Below are positions 44,141-51,641 of a stretch of DNA of 51,641 nt, piece after piece. Under the pieces are notes generated by a model. The model was not told where the DNA came from, did no database searches, and was given only the letters and a program-made list of their open reading frames with translations. The stretch is from Planctomycetaceae bacterium. GTDB taxonomy: Bacteria; Planctomycetota; Planctomycetia; Pirellulales; PNKZ01. The position numbers and the translations under genes are program-made. The stretch covers positions 1 to 51,641 of the forward strand of contig JAEUIN010000159.1 in the NCBI GenBank assembly GCA_016793115.1, given 5' to 3'. Each line of letters begins with the position of its first letter. Position 1 is the first letter of the stretch.

Positions 44141-46624
44141 ATGATGTTTGCCGACTTCACGACTCTTCTTCGTCCCGGCCGGCGCAGTTGTCGCTCGCAC
44201 TTCGCCTTGGTCTGCGCCGCGGTTTCACTCCATTTCGGCGGATTCGGCGACGCCCCGGCCGCCGAACCGAAGTCTCTCGCGCCGATCCAGGCGTTTCTGG
44301 CGAAGCATTGCGTCGAGTGTCACGGCGACAGCGAACCGAAGGCCGGCCTCGCGCTGAACAACGTTCGCGCAGCCGGCGAGATCCTCAAGAAGCGCAAGAG
44401 CTGGCAAAGCGTGCTTGAGATGGTCGAAGCCGATGCCATGCCGCCCGAAGATCGGCCCCGCCCAGCCGCGGCCGAGACGCAGGCTTTCGTCGAAGCCGTC
44501 GAACGCATTTTCGACGACTACGACCGCTCGGCGAAGACCGATCCCGGCCGCGTGACGATGCGCCGGCTCAATCGCGCCGAGTACGACAACACGGTCCGCG
44601 ACTTGTTCTACGGCACCGACTTCAACGCCGCCGAAGATTTCCCCTCCGACGACGTCGGCCACGGGTTCGACAATATCGGCGACGTGCTTTCGATGTCGCC
44701 TGTGTTGATGGAGCGCTACCTCGCCGCGGCCGAGATGATCTCGCGCAAAGTCGTGCTCACTGAACTGCCGAAGCCGACGTTGCGCCAGTCGTACGCAAAG
44801 AACTTCCGTCCCGCGCGCGGCGCCGGTCCTATCAAAGACGGTTTCGCCGTCGTGACCGATCGCGAAAAGAAGCCGGGGCGCGAAAGCGGCCCGCTCTGGC
44901 AAGACGTTCCGCTCGGCGAGCGTGACGAATACATGTTCCGCGCGGTGTGCTATGCCGAGCGCGAGAAAAACCTGCCGGTCAAGCTGGCCGTATTCGTGGC
45001 CGGCGAGCAGATCACGCAACCGGCCGACGATAAGCAACTCGCCGAGTTGAACGGCAACGCGCTCCGGCAGACCGTGCCGCTGCGCGTGGTTCAGGTCGTG
45101 GAAGTGAAGGCCCGCGATCCCAAGAAGCCGACGCAGCTGGAAGTGCGGTTGCCTGCGATCGCCGGAGTGCGTCGCATCGGCATCGCGCTGGTGAAGACCG
45201 AAAAAGGCTCGCCGCCGGCGACGCTCTACGTAAAGAGCTTCGGCGTCGAGGGGCCGCTCGACGTTCGTCCTTACGCGATGCGGCGGTTCATGCAATGCGA
45301 CGCGACGAAGCCGCACGCCGAGCAGACGCGCGAAATCCTCGCGCGCTTTGCGACGCGGGCCTATCGCCGCCCGGCGACGAAAGAAGAAGTCGATCGGCTC
45401 GTGAAGCTAGTCGAGTCGGCCGAAGCGGCCGGTGAGAAATGGGAAGCCGGTCTCCAACTCGCCGTGCAGGCGGTGCTCGCGAATCCGAAGTTCCTGTTCC
45501 GCGCCGAACTCGACGATCGTCCGACGGCCGTGGAATCGCGCCCCCTCGATGAATACCAACTCGCCTCGCGGCTCAGCTACTTCATCTGGAGCAGCATGCC
45601 CGACGACGAACTCTTCGCCCTCGCCGCGAAAAACGAGCTGACGAAGAATCTCGACGCGCAGGTCCGCCGCATGCTCCGCGACCCGAAGGCCTCGGCCTTG
45701 GTCGACCTGTTCGCCATGCAATGGCTGCAACTCGGGCGACTCACCTCGCACATGCCCGACCAGACGACGTTTCCGGAATTCAAAGAGCCGCTCCGGCAAG
45801 CGATGCTCACGGAAACCAAACTGTTTCTCGGGGAAATCATCCGCGAAGACCGCAGCATCGTCGACATGCTCGATGCCGACTTCACATATATGAACGCGTC
45901 GCTCGCCCGGCTCTACGGCGTGTACGACACGATGGGCAACGGCGGCGGCCGCAAGAAAGTCCCCGGCGGTCAGTCGTTTCGGAGCGATCAAACTTGGCAG
46001 CGCGTGACGCTCACCGACGGCATTCGCGGCGGGTTGCTCACCCACGCCGGGATTCTCACCGTGACGAGCAACCCGACGCGCACCAGCCCCGTGAAACGCG
46101 GCAAGTGGGTGCTCGAACAGATTCTCGGTGAGCCGCCGCCGCCGCCGCCGCCCAACGTTCCCGAACTGGAGCAGCAGAAAGACAAGCTCACGGGTTCGCT
46201 TCGAGAGCGCATGGAGCAGCATCGCAGCAATCCGGCCTGCGCCGGTTGTCACGCCAAGATGGATCAGCTCGGCTTCGCCTTCGAGAACTTCGACGCCCTC
46301 GGCAAGTTCCGCACGAAAGACGGCGAAGACGCGATCGATCCGTCAGGCGTCGTCGAGGGAGTTAAGTTCCAAGGCCCCGCCGAACTCAAGAAGTTGCTCG
46401 TCGCGAAAAAAGACGACTTCGCTCGCTGCCTCACCGAAAAGCTGCTGATCTTCGCGCTCGGGCGCGGGCTCGAATACTACGACGAGCGGGCCGTGGCCCG
46501 CGTCGTCGCTCAGCTCAAGAAGAACGACTACAAGTTCTCGACGCTTTGCCTGGAAATCGTCCGCAGCGAACCGTTTCGCATGCGGCGCGGCTCGCAAGAC
46601 CTCGCTCTTCAGCCGACTGAGTGA
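44141..46624 (+). CDS. Planctomycete DUF1592/DUF1588-type cytochrome protein
   Basis: An 827-residue exported protein of the planctomycete-specific 'PSCyt' type. An Arg-rich signal peptide is followed by a first heme-type motif CVECH (Cys57-Cys60-His61). The DUF1587 region carries MRRLNRAEYDNTVRDLF, DUF1595 ARFATRAYRRPATKEEVD, DUF1592 EYQLASRLSYFIWSSMPDDELF, and DUF1588/1585 NPTRTSPVKRGKWVLEQILG with a second motif CAGCH (near residue 705). It may be an outer or periplasmic multi-domain redox protein. The next gene is a DUF1552 protein 40 bp downstream, the regular partner in these genomes. Their exact role, perhaps polysaccharide-related, is not established. Confidence 0.92.
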   Translation: MMFADFTTLLRPGRRSCRSHFALVCAAVSLHFGGFGDAPAAEPKSLAPIQAFLAKHCVECHGDSEPKAGLALNNVRAAGEILKKRKSWQSVLEMVEADAMPPEDRPRPAAAETQAFVEAVERIFDDYDRSAKTDPGRVTMRRLNRAEYDNTVRDLFYGTDFNAAEDFPSDDVGHGFDNIGDVLSMSPVLMERYLAAAEMISRKVVLTELPKPTLRQSYAKNFRPARGAGPIKDGFAVVTDREKKPGRESGPLWQDVPLGERDEYMFRAVCYAEREKNLPVKLAVFVAGEQITQPADDKQLAELNGNALRQTVPLRVVQVVEVKARDPKKPTQLEVRLPAIAGVRRIGIALVKTEKGSPPATLYVKSFGVEGPLDVRPYAMRRFMQCDATKPHAEQTREILARFATRAYRRPATKEEVDRLVKLVESAEAAGEKWEAGLQLAVQAVLANPKFLFRAELDDRPTAVESRPLDEYQLASRLSYFIWSSMPDDELFALAAKNELTKNLDAQVRRMLRDPKASALVDLFAMQWLQLGRLTSHMPDQTTFPEFKEPLRQAMLTETKLFLGEIIREDRSIVDMLDADFTYMNASLARLYGVYDTMGNGGGRKKVPGGQSFRSDQTWQRVTLTDGIRGGLLTHAGILTVTSNPTRTSPVKRGKWVLEQILGEPPPPPPPNVPELEQQKDKLTGSLRERMEQHRSNPACAGCHAKMDQLGFAFENFDALGKFRTKDGEDAIDPSGVVEGVKFQGPAELKKLLVAKKDDFARCLTEKLLIFALGRGLEYYDERAVARVVAQLKKNDYKFSTLCLEIVRSEPFRMRRGSQDLALQPTE

Positions 46625-46664
46625 ATTCATAACGTTACGACCGTTGTTAGGGAGTACGACTACG

Positions 46665-48011
46665 ATGACTCAACAACTTTCTCGTCGCACATTGCTCCGC
46701 GGCCTGGGAGCCGCGATGGCTTTGCCGTGGCTCGAAGCGATGGGCCCCGTGCGCAGTTGGGCGGCTTCGGAAGTCGCGAAGAAGGGCGTCCGCACCGCGC
46801 CGACGCGGATGGCGTTTCTCTACGTTCCCAACGGCGTGAACATCGAGAACTGGACTCCGGCCGCCGATGGGCGCGACTATAAACTCACCGAATGCCTGGA
46901 GCCGCTCGCGGCTTTTAAGAACGACTTCAGCGTGCTCACCGGGCTCACGGCCGATAAGGCCCGTTCCAACGGCGACGGCGGCGGCGACCACGCCCGCGCG
47001 TTGTCGGCTTTTCTCACCGGCGCTCAGCCGCGTAAAACCGACGGTACCGACATTCGCAGCGGCATCTCGGTCGACCAGGTCGCCGCGAGCCGCATCGGGC
47101 AGGAAACGCGTCTCCCCTCGCTCGAAATCGGCATCGAGCCGGGCCAAATGGCGGGCAACTGCGATTCCGGCTACAGCTGCGTCTATTCCTCGACGATGTC
47201 GTGGCGCTCGGCCACCACGCCCGTGCCGAAGGAAGTCAACCCGAAGCTGGTCTTCGAACGCCTCTTTAAGACCGATCCCGCCGGCGAACGCGAGCAGATT
47301 CGCCGCCGCCGGGCGAGCGTCCTCGACACGGTTTTGGAAGACGCCAAAGACCTGCAGCGTAAGCTCGGCGGGCACGACCTGCGCAAGCTCGACGAATACT
47401 TCACCGCGGTCCGCGACGTCGAAGTGCGCATCGAGCGAGCCGCGAACCTACCGGAAATCCAAGCCCCGGACTATCCGCAACTCGTCGGTATCGAGAGCGA
47501 GCGCGAAGAAAAGACGCGGCTCATGTGCGACCTGATGACGCTGGCGTTCCAGACCGACGTGACGCGCGTTTGCACGTTTGTTTTAGCCAACGAGGGGAGC
47601 AACTTCCCGCACAAGCAAGTCGGCGTCAATGAAGGACACCACGAGTTGTCGCACCACGGCAACGACGAAGCAAAGAAGGCGAAGATCCGCAAGATCGATC
47701 GCTTCTACACGTCGCAGCTCGCCTACTTGCTGGGCCGATTGAAGAGCGTCCGCGAGGGAGACGGAACGCTGCTCGATAACTGCATGCTGGCCTACGGCAG
47801 CGGCAACTCCGACGGCAATCGCCACAGCCACAACAATCTGCCGATCATCCTGGCCGGTCGCGGCGGCGGCACGCTCTCGCCCGGCCGGCACATTCGCTAC
47901 GCCGACGAAACGCCGCTCAACAACCTCTGGATGTCGCTCTTGGATCGCATCGACGTCAGTGTGCCGTTCTTCGGCGACGCCACCGGCACGCTCCCGCACC
48001 TTGAAGGCTAA
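46665..48011 (+). CDS. DUF1552 Tat-exported protein
   Basis: A 448-residue protein with a twin-arginine signal (LSRRTLLRGLGAAMALP) and the DUF1552 body: RMAFLYVPNGVNIENWTP, the GGDHARALSAFLTG segment and the C-terminal YGSGNSDGNRHSHNNLPIILAG, resembling the DUF1501/sulfatase-like fold. AGGGAG precedes the ATG at 46665. It follows the DUF1592 gene by 40 bp and they form an operon. These pairs occur in many copies in planctomycetes; the substrate is unknown. Confidence 0.92.
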   Translation: MTQQLSRRTLLRGLGAAMALPWLEAMGPVRSWAASEVAKKGVRTAPTRMAFLYVPNGVNIENWTPAADGRDYKLTECLEPLAAFKNDFSVLTGLTADKARSNGDGGGDHARALSAFLTGAQPRKTDGTDIRSGISVDQVAASRIGQETRLPSLEIGIEPGQMAGNCDSGYSCVYSSTMSWRSATTPVPKEVNPKLVFERLFKTDPAGEREQIRRRRASVLDTVLEDAKDLQRKLGGHDLRKLDEYFTAVRDVEVRIERAANLPEIQAPDYPQLVGIESEREEKTRLMCDLMTLAFQTDVTRVCTFVLANEGSNFPHKQVGVNEGHHELSHHGNDEAKKAKIRKIDRFYTSQLAYLLGRLKSVREGDGTLLDNCMLAYGSGNSDGNRHSHNNLPIILAGRGGGTLSPGRHIRYADETPLNNLWMSLLDRIDVSVPFFGDATGTLPHLEG

Positions 48012-48451
48012 ACTCGACGATTCGGCGACGTCGCGGCGGCCCGACTTCGTCTTAGCCCGGGCACTTAATGCCGCGGGCCGATGACGTTTTTCGGCTTTGG
48101 CGTGGAGTTTTAATCGACATCGGCACCTGGGCGCACACGCCCGAGTCGACTTTGAAATCCCGATGTCGCCGTTCGACGCCTCTGCGAATTCTGCGCAAGG
48201 GCCGATCCCGGTGGCCGACGTTTCCGGATCTCCAATCTGTTCCGCGCGGGCGGGCACTCTGCTCCGCTAGGCGCGCCGACGGTTAGGCAACAGTCATTCG
48301 GCGCGCAGCGCCGCCAGTTCAACTGCTTGAATTTCGTTCTACCGGAAAAAGCTTTGTAAGTCAAAGTTTCTTCTGGACGCGGCGATTTGACCGTGCACAA
48401 TACGCGTGACGACTCGTGTCCACCATCCACCGCGCCCGCGTCGAGGTCGCC
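48012..48451. other. Intergenic region after the DUF1552 gene
   Basis: 440 bp in which I see no supported gene or clear repeat. Small hairpins such as TGGGCG-N5-CGCCCG-like arms near 48127 are weak. The ribosome site GAGG for the next gene lies at its end. Confidence 0.5.
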
Positions 48452-49363
48452 ATGCTCGCATCGTTTGCCCAACTCGACCGCATTCTTCGCGGCGAACTGA
48501 CCCGCCCCGCGTCGCTCGCGACCGGCCGCTTCCAGTTTTCAATCACGGGCGTATCGCTCGTCGGCATCGTCTTGGCGATGGTCTACGGCGCCTGCATGGG
48601 AGCCTTCTCCGTGCTTCGCGTGCTCGACGTGGCCGACGCCGAACCGAATTACATGCAATTGCTCGCGTCGACGCTCAAGACTCCGGCCCTGTTCTTTCTG
48701 ACGCTCGTCATCACCATGCCTTCGCTGTATGTTTTCAATGCGCTGGTCGGCTCGCAACTCGTTTTCACGTCCGTCCTGCGCTTATTGATCGCGGCGCTCG
48801 GCGTCAATCTCGCCGTCTTGGCGTCGCTTGGACCCATCGTCGCCTTCTTTTCGTTAAGCACGAACAGCTACGGGTTTATGGTGCTGTTGAACGTCGCGGT
48901 GTTCGCCGTGGCCGGCTTCCTCGGTCTGATGTTCTTAATGCACACGCTCAATAGGCTGCATTACGCTCAGTACGCCGCACGGCGTGCCGAACAACTCTCC
49001 GCGCCGGCGGCCGTCGAGCATGAAGCAGATTCGGCCGAAGAGCCGGCGGCCGGCGAAGCGCCGCCTCGTCGGCGTCCGCTGCCGGGCCCGATCGAGAAGA
49101 TCGAAGGCTATATCTTCGGCATTCACGTGAAGGCCGTGTTCGCGATTTGGATCGTCGTGTTCGGCTTGGTCGGCGCGCAAATGGGTTGGATTCTACGTCC
49201 GTTTATCGGTGCGCCGGGGGAAGAGTTCACTTGGCTGCGGAAACGCGAATCGAATTTCTTTCAGGCCGTGGCGACGACGACGTTCGAAACGCTGTTCGGC
49301 GTGCCGCCTGCGACGCCTCCGGCCGGCCCCGGCGAACGTGGTCGCGACGCGCGCGGACGCTAG
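48452..49363 (+). CDS. Multi-spanning membrane protein, paralogue A of a tandem pair
   Basis: A 303-residue protein that I do not recognise. It has about six hydrophobic segments: residues 30-52, 68-90, 105-130, 135-165, then a long charged, Ala/Glu/Pro-rich cytoplasmic-like loop (about 180-215), and a last segment near 230-250. Conserved landmarks shared with the next gene are GACMGAF, PSLYVFNALVG and QMGWILRPFIG. The ATG at 48452 follows GAGG; the frame opens to 48416. It lies 9 bp before its paralogue and is probably translated with it. Function unknown. Confidence 0.75.
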   Translation: MLASFAQLDRILRGELTRPASLATGRFQFSITGVSLVGIVLAMVYGACMGAFSVLRVLDVADAEPNYMQLLASTLKTPALFFLTLVITMPSLYVFNALVGSQLVFTSVLRLLIAALGVNLAVLASLGPIVAFFSLSTNSYGFMVLLNVAVFAVAGFLGLMFLMHTLNRLHYAQYAARRAEQLSAPAAVEHEADSAEEPAAGEAPPRRRPLPGPIEKIEGYIFGIHVKAVFAIWIVVFGLVGAQMGWILRPFIGAPGEEFTWLRKRESNFFQAVATTTFETLFGVPPATPPAGPGERGRDARGR

Positions 49364-49372
49364 GGGCTTTTC

Positions 49373-50074
49373 TTGAGCGAGATGTTCATGACCGGTTTCT
49401 GGACGGGCATCGACGATCTGTTGCGCCTCCGCGGTTGGGCCGCGGCCGCGGCCGCGTCGCCGCGTTCCACGCGCAAGCTCGGCGCCTATGCGGTGCTGTT
49501 CGGTTTTACATACGGGGCGGCGATGGGAAGCTTTGGATTGTTCGACGCCGCTCGCCCGGCGGGCCAATTGCTTCTGCAGATGACGTATTCCGCCGTCAAA
49601 GTGCCGCTGCTGCTGGGCGCCACGTGCCTCGTCGCCTTGCCGAGTTTCTTCGTGATCAATTCTTTGCTGGGGCTGCGCGACGACTTCCGCCTTGCCTTAC
49701 GAGCCGTCGTTGCGACGCAAGCCGGCGTCGCCGTGACTCTCGCCGCGCTGGCGCCGTTGACCGTCACTTGGTATGCGTCGAGCGATGCGTACGTTCCCGC
49801 GGTGCTGTTCAACGCCGCGATGTTCGCCGCGGCGAGCGGCTCGGCGCAGGTCTTGTTGCGCGGCCACTACCGCGCACTCGTGGCCCGCAATCCGCGCCAT
49901 CGCTCGATGATGTGGACTTGGCTTGGGCTCTACGCGTTCGTCGGTATCGAAATGGGCTGGATGCTGCGCCCGTTTATCGGCAGCCGCGACGTGCCCGTCG
50001 AATTCTTTCGCCGCGAACCTCTCGACAACGCGTATGTGGTCGTCGCACGGATCGTGGGAGAACTCTTGCGTTAA
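49373..50074 (+). CDS. Multi-spanning membrane protein, paralogue B of a tandem pair
   Basis: A 233-residue membrane protein related to the preceding gene: the same order of motifs (GAAMGSF, PSFFVINSLLG, EMGWMLRPFIG) and the same number of hydrophobic segments, but without the long charged loop. TTG at 49373 has AGGGG upstream; an ATG at 49382 would shorten it by three residues. It appears to be a tandem duplicate with diverged length. I do not know the family or function. It converges with pepA. Confidence 0.72.
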   Translation: MSEMFMTGFWTGIDDLLRLRGWAAAAAASPRSTRKLGAYAVLFGFTYGAAMGSFGLFDAARPAGQLLLQMTYSAVKVPLLLGATCLVALPSFFVINSLLGLRDDFRLALRAVVATQAGVAVTLAALAPLTVTWYASSDAYVPAVLFNAAMFAAASGSAQVLLRGHYRALVARNPRHRSMMWTWLGLYAFVGIEMGWMLRPFIGSRDVPVEFFRREPLDNAYVVVARIVGELLR

Positions 50075-50128
50075 CCGGTCCGTCTTAGCCCCGGGCGTGT
50101 AGCGTCGGGGCAAAAGCAAAGAAACAAA

Positions 50129-51586
50129 CTAAGACGGATTGCTCACGAGTTCCACGAGCGTGCGTACGAAGCAGCCGCTGGCGCCGCCGTCGGCCCAGGG
50201 GCGCGGCTTGTCGTAGAACGCCGGGCCCGCGATGTCGAGATGCACCCAGGGCGTGCCGCCGACGAACTCCTCTAAAAACTTCGCGGCCGTGATTGCGCCG
50301 CCCCAGCGGCCGTCGCCCGTGTTCTTGATGTCCGCGATTTCGCTGCGGATGTGCTCCGAGTATTCCGGAAACATCGGCAACTGCCAGAGCGGTTCGCCGG
50401 CTTTGCGAGCCGCGTCCATCACGGCGTCGCACCAAGCGGCGTCGTTGGCGAACGCGCCGGCCGTTTCCGTGCCGAGCGCGACGACGCAGGCCCCGGTGAG
50501 CGTCGCCAAGTCGACGATTTTCGCCGGCTTGCGATCCAGCGCCACGTTCAGCACATCGGCCAGCACAAGCCGACCTTCCGCGTCGGTATTGAGCACCTCG
50601 ATCGTCTTGCCGCTGCGGGCGGTGAGCACGTCGCCGAGCTTCATCGCATTGCCGCCGGTCATGTTTTCGACGAGGCCGACCAAGCCGAGGAGATTCACTG
50701 GAAGCTTGAGCCGTGCCGCGGCTTGCATCACGGCGAGCACCGTCGCCGCGCCGGCCATGTCGCACTTCATCGTCGTCATGGAATCGGTCGGTTTGAGCGA
50801 CAGCCCGCCGGAGTCGAACGTGACTCCCTTGCCGACGAGTGCGATCGGCGCCGCGTCGGGCTTGCCCCCTCGATATTCCAAAATGACCAGTCGCGGCGGG
50901 CGATCGGACCCTTTAGCCACGGCCAAGAGCGAGCCGCACTTCTCGGCCTCGAGTTTCGCTTTGTCCCAGACATCGCAGGCGAGCCCGCACTCGGCAGCGA
51001 TTTGCTGAGCTTTGGCCGCGAACGTTTCCGGATAAATCGCGTGCGCCGGCTCGTTTACCAAGAGGCGAGCCAAGTTCATCGCCTCGCCGACGATGATTCC
51101 CCGCTGTGTCGCCTTTTCGTCGCCGCCGGCGACGGCCAACTCGTTGAACGCCTGCCGCTTCTTCTCGGCGCGATACAAATCTTGCCCCTGGGTGCCGACG
51201 TGGGCTCCGGCGACCGACGCCGCAAGATGCGGCGCGGCCGCTCCTTCGGCAAGGAACCAGCCGATTTTGTTGCGCGTCTTCGACGACAGCGCACGCGCCG
51301 CGGCCGATCCGCAGCGAAACGCGGCTCCCGCGTCGAATTTCGCCGGGTCGCCGAGACCGACGAGCAAGACGATCTTCGCCTGGACGCCGGGCAAGGCGTG
51401 GAGCGTGGTCGTTTCATACGCCTTGCCGCCGACTTCCTTGCGCTCGACCAGGTCGCGCAGCCGACCTTCAGACGCGGCGTCGATCGCCGCGGCCGCGGGG
51501 GTGAGCGAACCATCGGCCCAAAGGCCGACGACGACGGCGTCGGCAGGGAGTTGAGCGGGGGAACCGGACGCGGTGGTGATTCGCAT
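50129..51586 (-). CDS. pepA: Leucyl aminopeptidase (M17)
   Basis: A 485-residue cytosolic aminopeptidase that removes N-terminal residues from peptides. The ATG at 51586 is the likely start; the frame opens to 51640. The M17 signature NTDAEGRL is at residues 333-340. Metal and catalytic residues are in place: Lys253 and Asp258 (VGKGVTFDSGG), Asp276 (MKCDMAGA), Asp335, Glu337 and Arg339. The N-terminal macro-like domain occupies residues 1-160. Many PepA proteins also bind DNA, but I see no specific evidence for that here. Confidence 0.96.
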   Translation of the reverse strand: MRITTASGSPAQLPADAVVVGLWADGSLTPAAAAIDAASEGRLRDLVERKEVGGKAYETTTLHALPGVQAKIVLLVGLGDPAKFDAGAAFRCGSAAARALSSKTRNKIGWFLAEGAAAPHLAASVAGAHVGTQGQDLYRAEKKRQAFNELAVAGGDEKATQRGIIVGEAMNLARLLVNEPAHAIYPETFAAKAQQIAAECGLACDVWDKAKLEAEKCGSLLAVAKGSDRPPRLVILEYRGGKPDAAPIALVGKGVTFDSGGLSLKPTDSMTTMKCDMAGAATVLAVMQAAARLKLPVNLLGLVGLVENMTGGNAMKLGDVLTARSGKTIEVLNTDAEGRLVLADVLNVALDRKPAKIVDLATLTGACVVALGTETAGAFANDAAWCDAVMDAARKAGEPLWQLPMFPEYSEHIRSEIADIKNTGDGRWGGAITAAKFLEEFVGGTPWVHLDIAGPAFYDKPRPWADGGASGCFVRTLVELVSNPS

Positions 51587-51613
51587 GATGATGAACTCAA
51601 GTGATTGTTTGGC

Positions 51614-51641
51614 GTAGGGTGGCACTGGTGGCTTGCCCACC
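51614..51641. repeat. Dispersed repeat family B, truncated by window edge
   Basis: GTAGGGTGGCACTGGTGGC followed by TTGCCCACC matches the right-hand hairpin of the family B elements. The rest lies beyond the window. Confidence 0.75.

Noticed and set aside
48068..48286. 72-residue plus-strand frame between the DUF1552 gene and the membrane protein pair
   Set aside because: No ribosome site, atypical composition and no recognisable features.

Overview
This 51.6-kb window is GC-rich, densely coded bacterial chromosome that looks like a planctomycete, probably of the Pirellulales type. The grounds are family markers: a DUF1592/1588-type cytochrome protein followed by a DUF1552 Tat protein, short secreted proteins with CxxxxCH or CxxCH motifs, an N-terminal FHLRTLL-type membrane anchor, a large TPR membrane protein, and lipid A genes (lpxC, ompH). 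I see no rRNA, tRNA, CRISPR array, phage or transposase. The placement is inference from gene content only.

Layout. Positions 1-1860 hold the 3' end of a zinc metalloprotease gene, a PII signal protein and a degenerate receiver-domain protein. From 1930 to 9608 the minus strand carries a protein-quality block, in transcription order groEL2, groES, groEL1, dnaJ, grpE, a FmdB zinc ribbon, a yacG broken by a 50-bp tandem duplication, and a membrane protein. Positions 10120-13532 hold small and secreted hypotheticals, acylphosphatase and an ABC-2 permease. Positions 13662-16466 (minus) are an envelope cluster: ompH/skp, lpxC and a Gfo/Idh oxidoreductase. A large M28 peptidase, clpB and dnaK follow on the minus strand (16718-24304).

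Positions 24726-30420 (plus) hold housekeeping genes: pheA, tpiA, secG, yicC, gmk, rpoZ and split coaC and coaB. Then come a secreted hypothetical (minus), a PfkB kinase, a DUF456 protein (minus), a TMTC-like TPR membrane protein, an isochorismatase-fold hydrolase next to a class V aminotransferase, csrA, a methyltransferase-like gene, lexA, an LRR-like protein, a thioredoxin-like protein, a small cytochrome c, an EamA permease, the DUF1592/DUF1552 pair, two tandem paralogous membrane proteins, and pepA at the right edge.

The main theme is chaperone biology: two GroELs with one GroES, plus DnaK, DnaJ, GrpE and ClpB lie within about 20 kb. No CIRCE site was found by eye. Instead both the groEL2 and dnaK upstream regions contain TGCC-N5/6-GGCA palindromes, and one pair shares a longer core (AATCGCTGCC-N5-GGCAC). 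This is the best candidate here for an undescribed regulatory element. Two families of dispersed palindromic repeats and several strong hairpins punctuate the intergenic regions. I found no convincing new defence or biosynthetic system.
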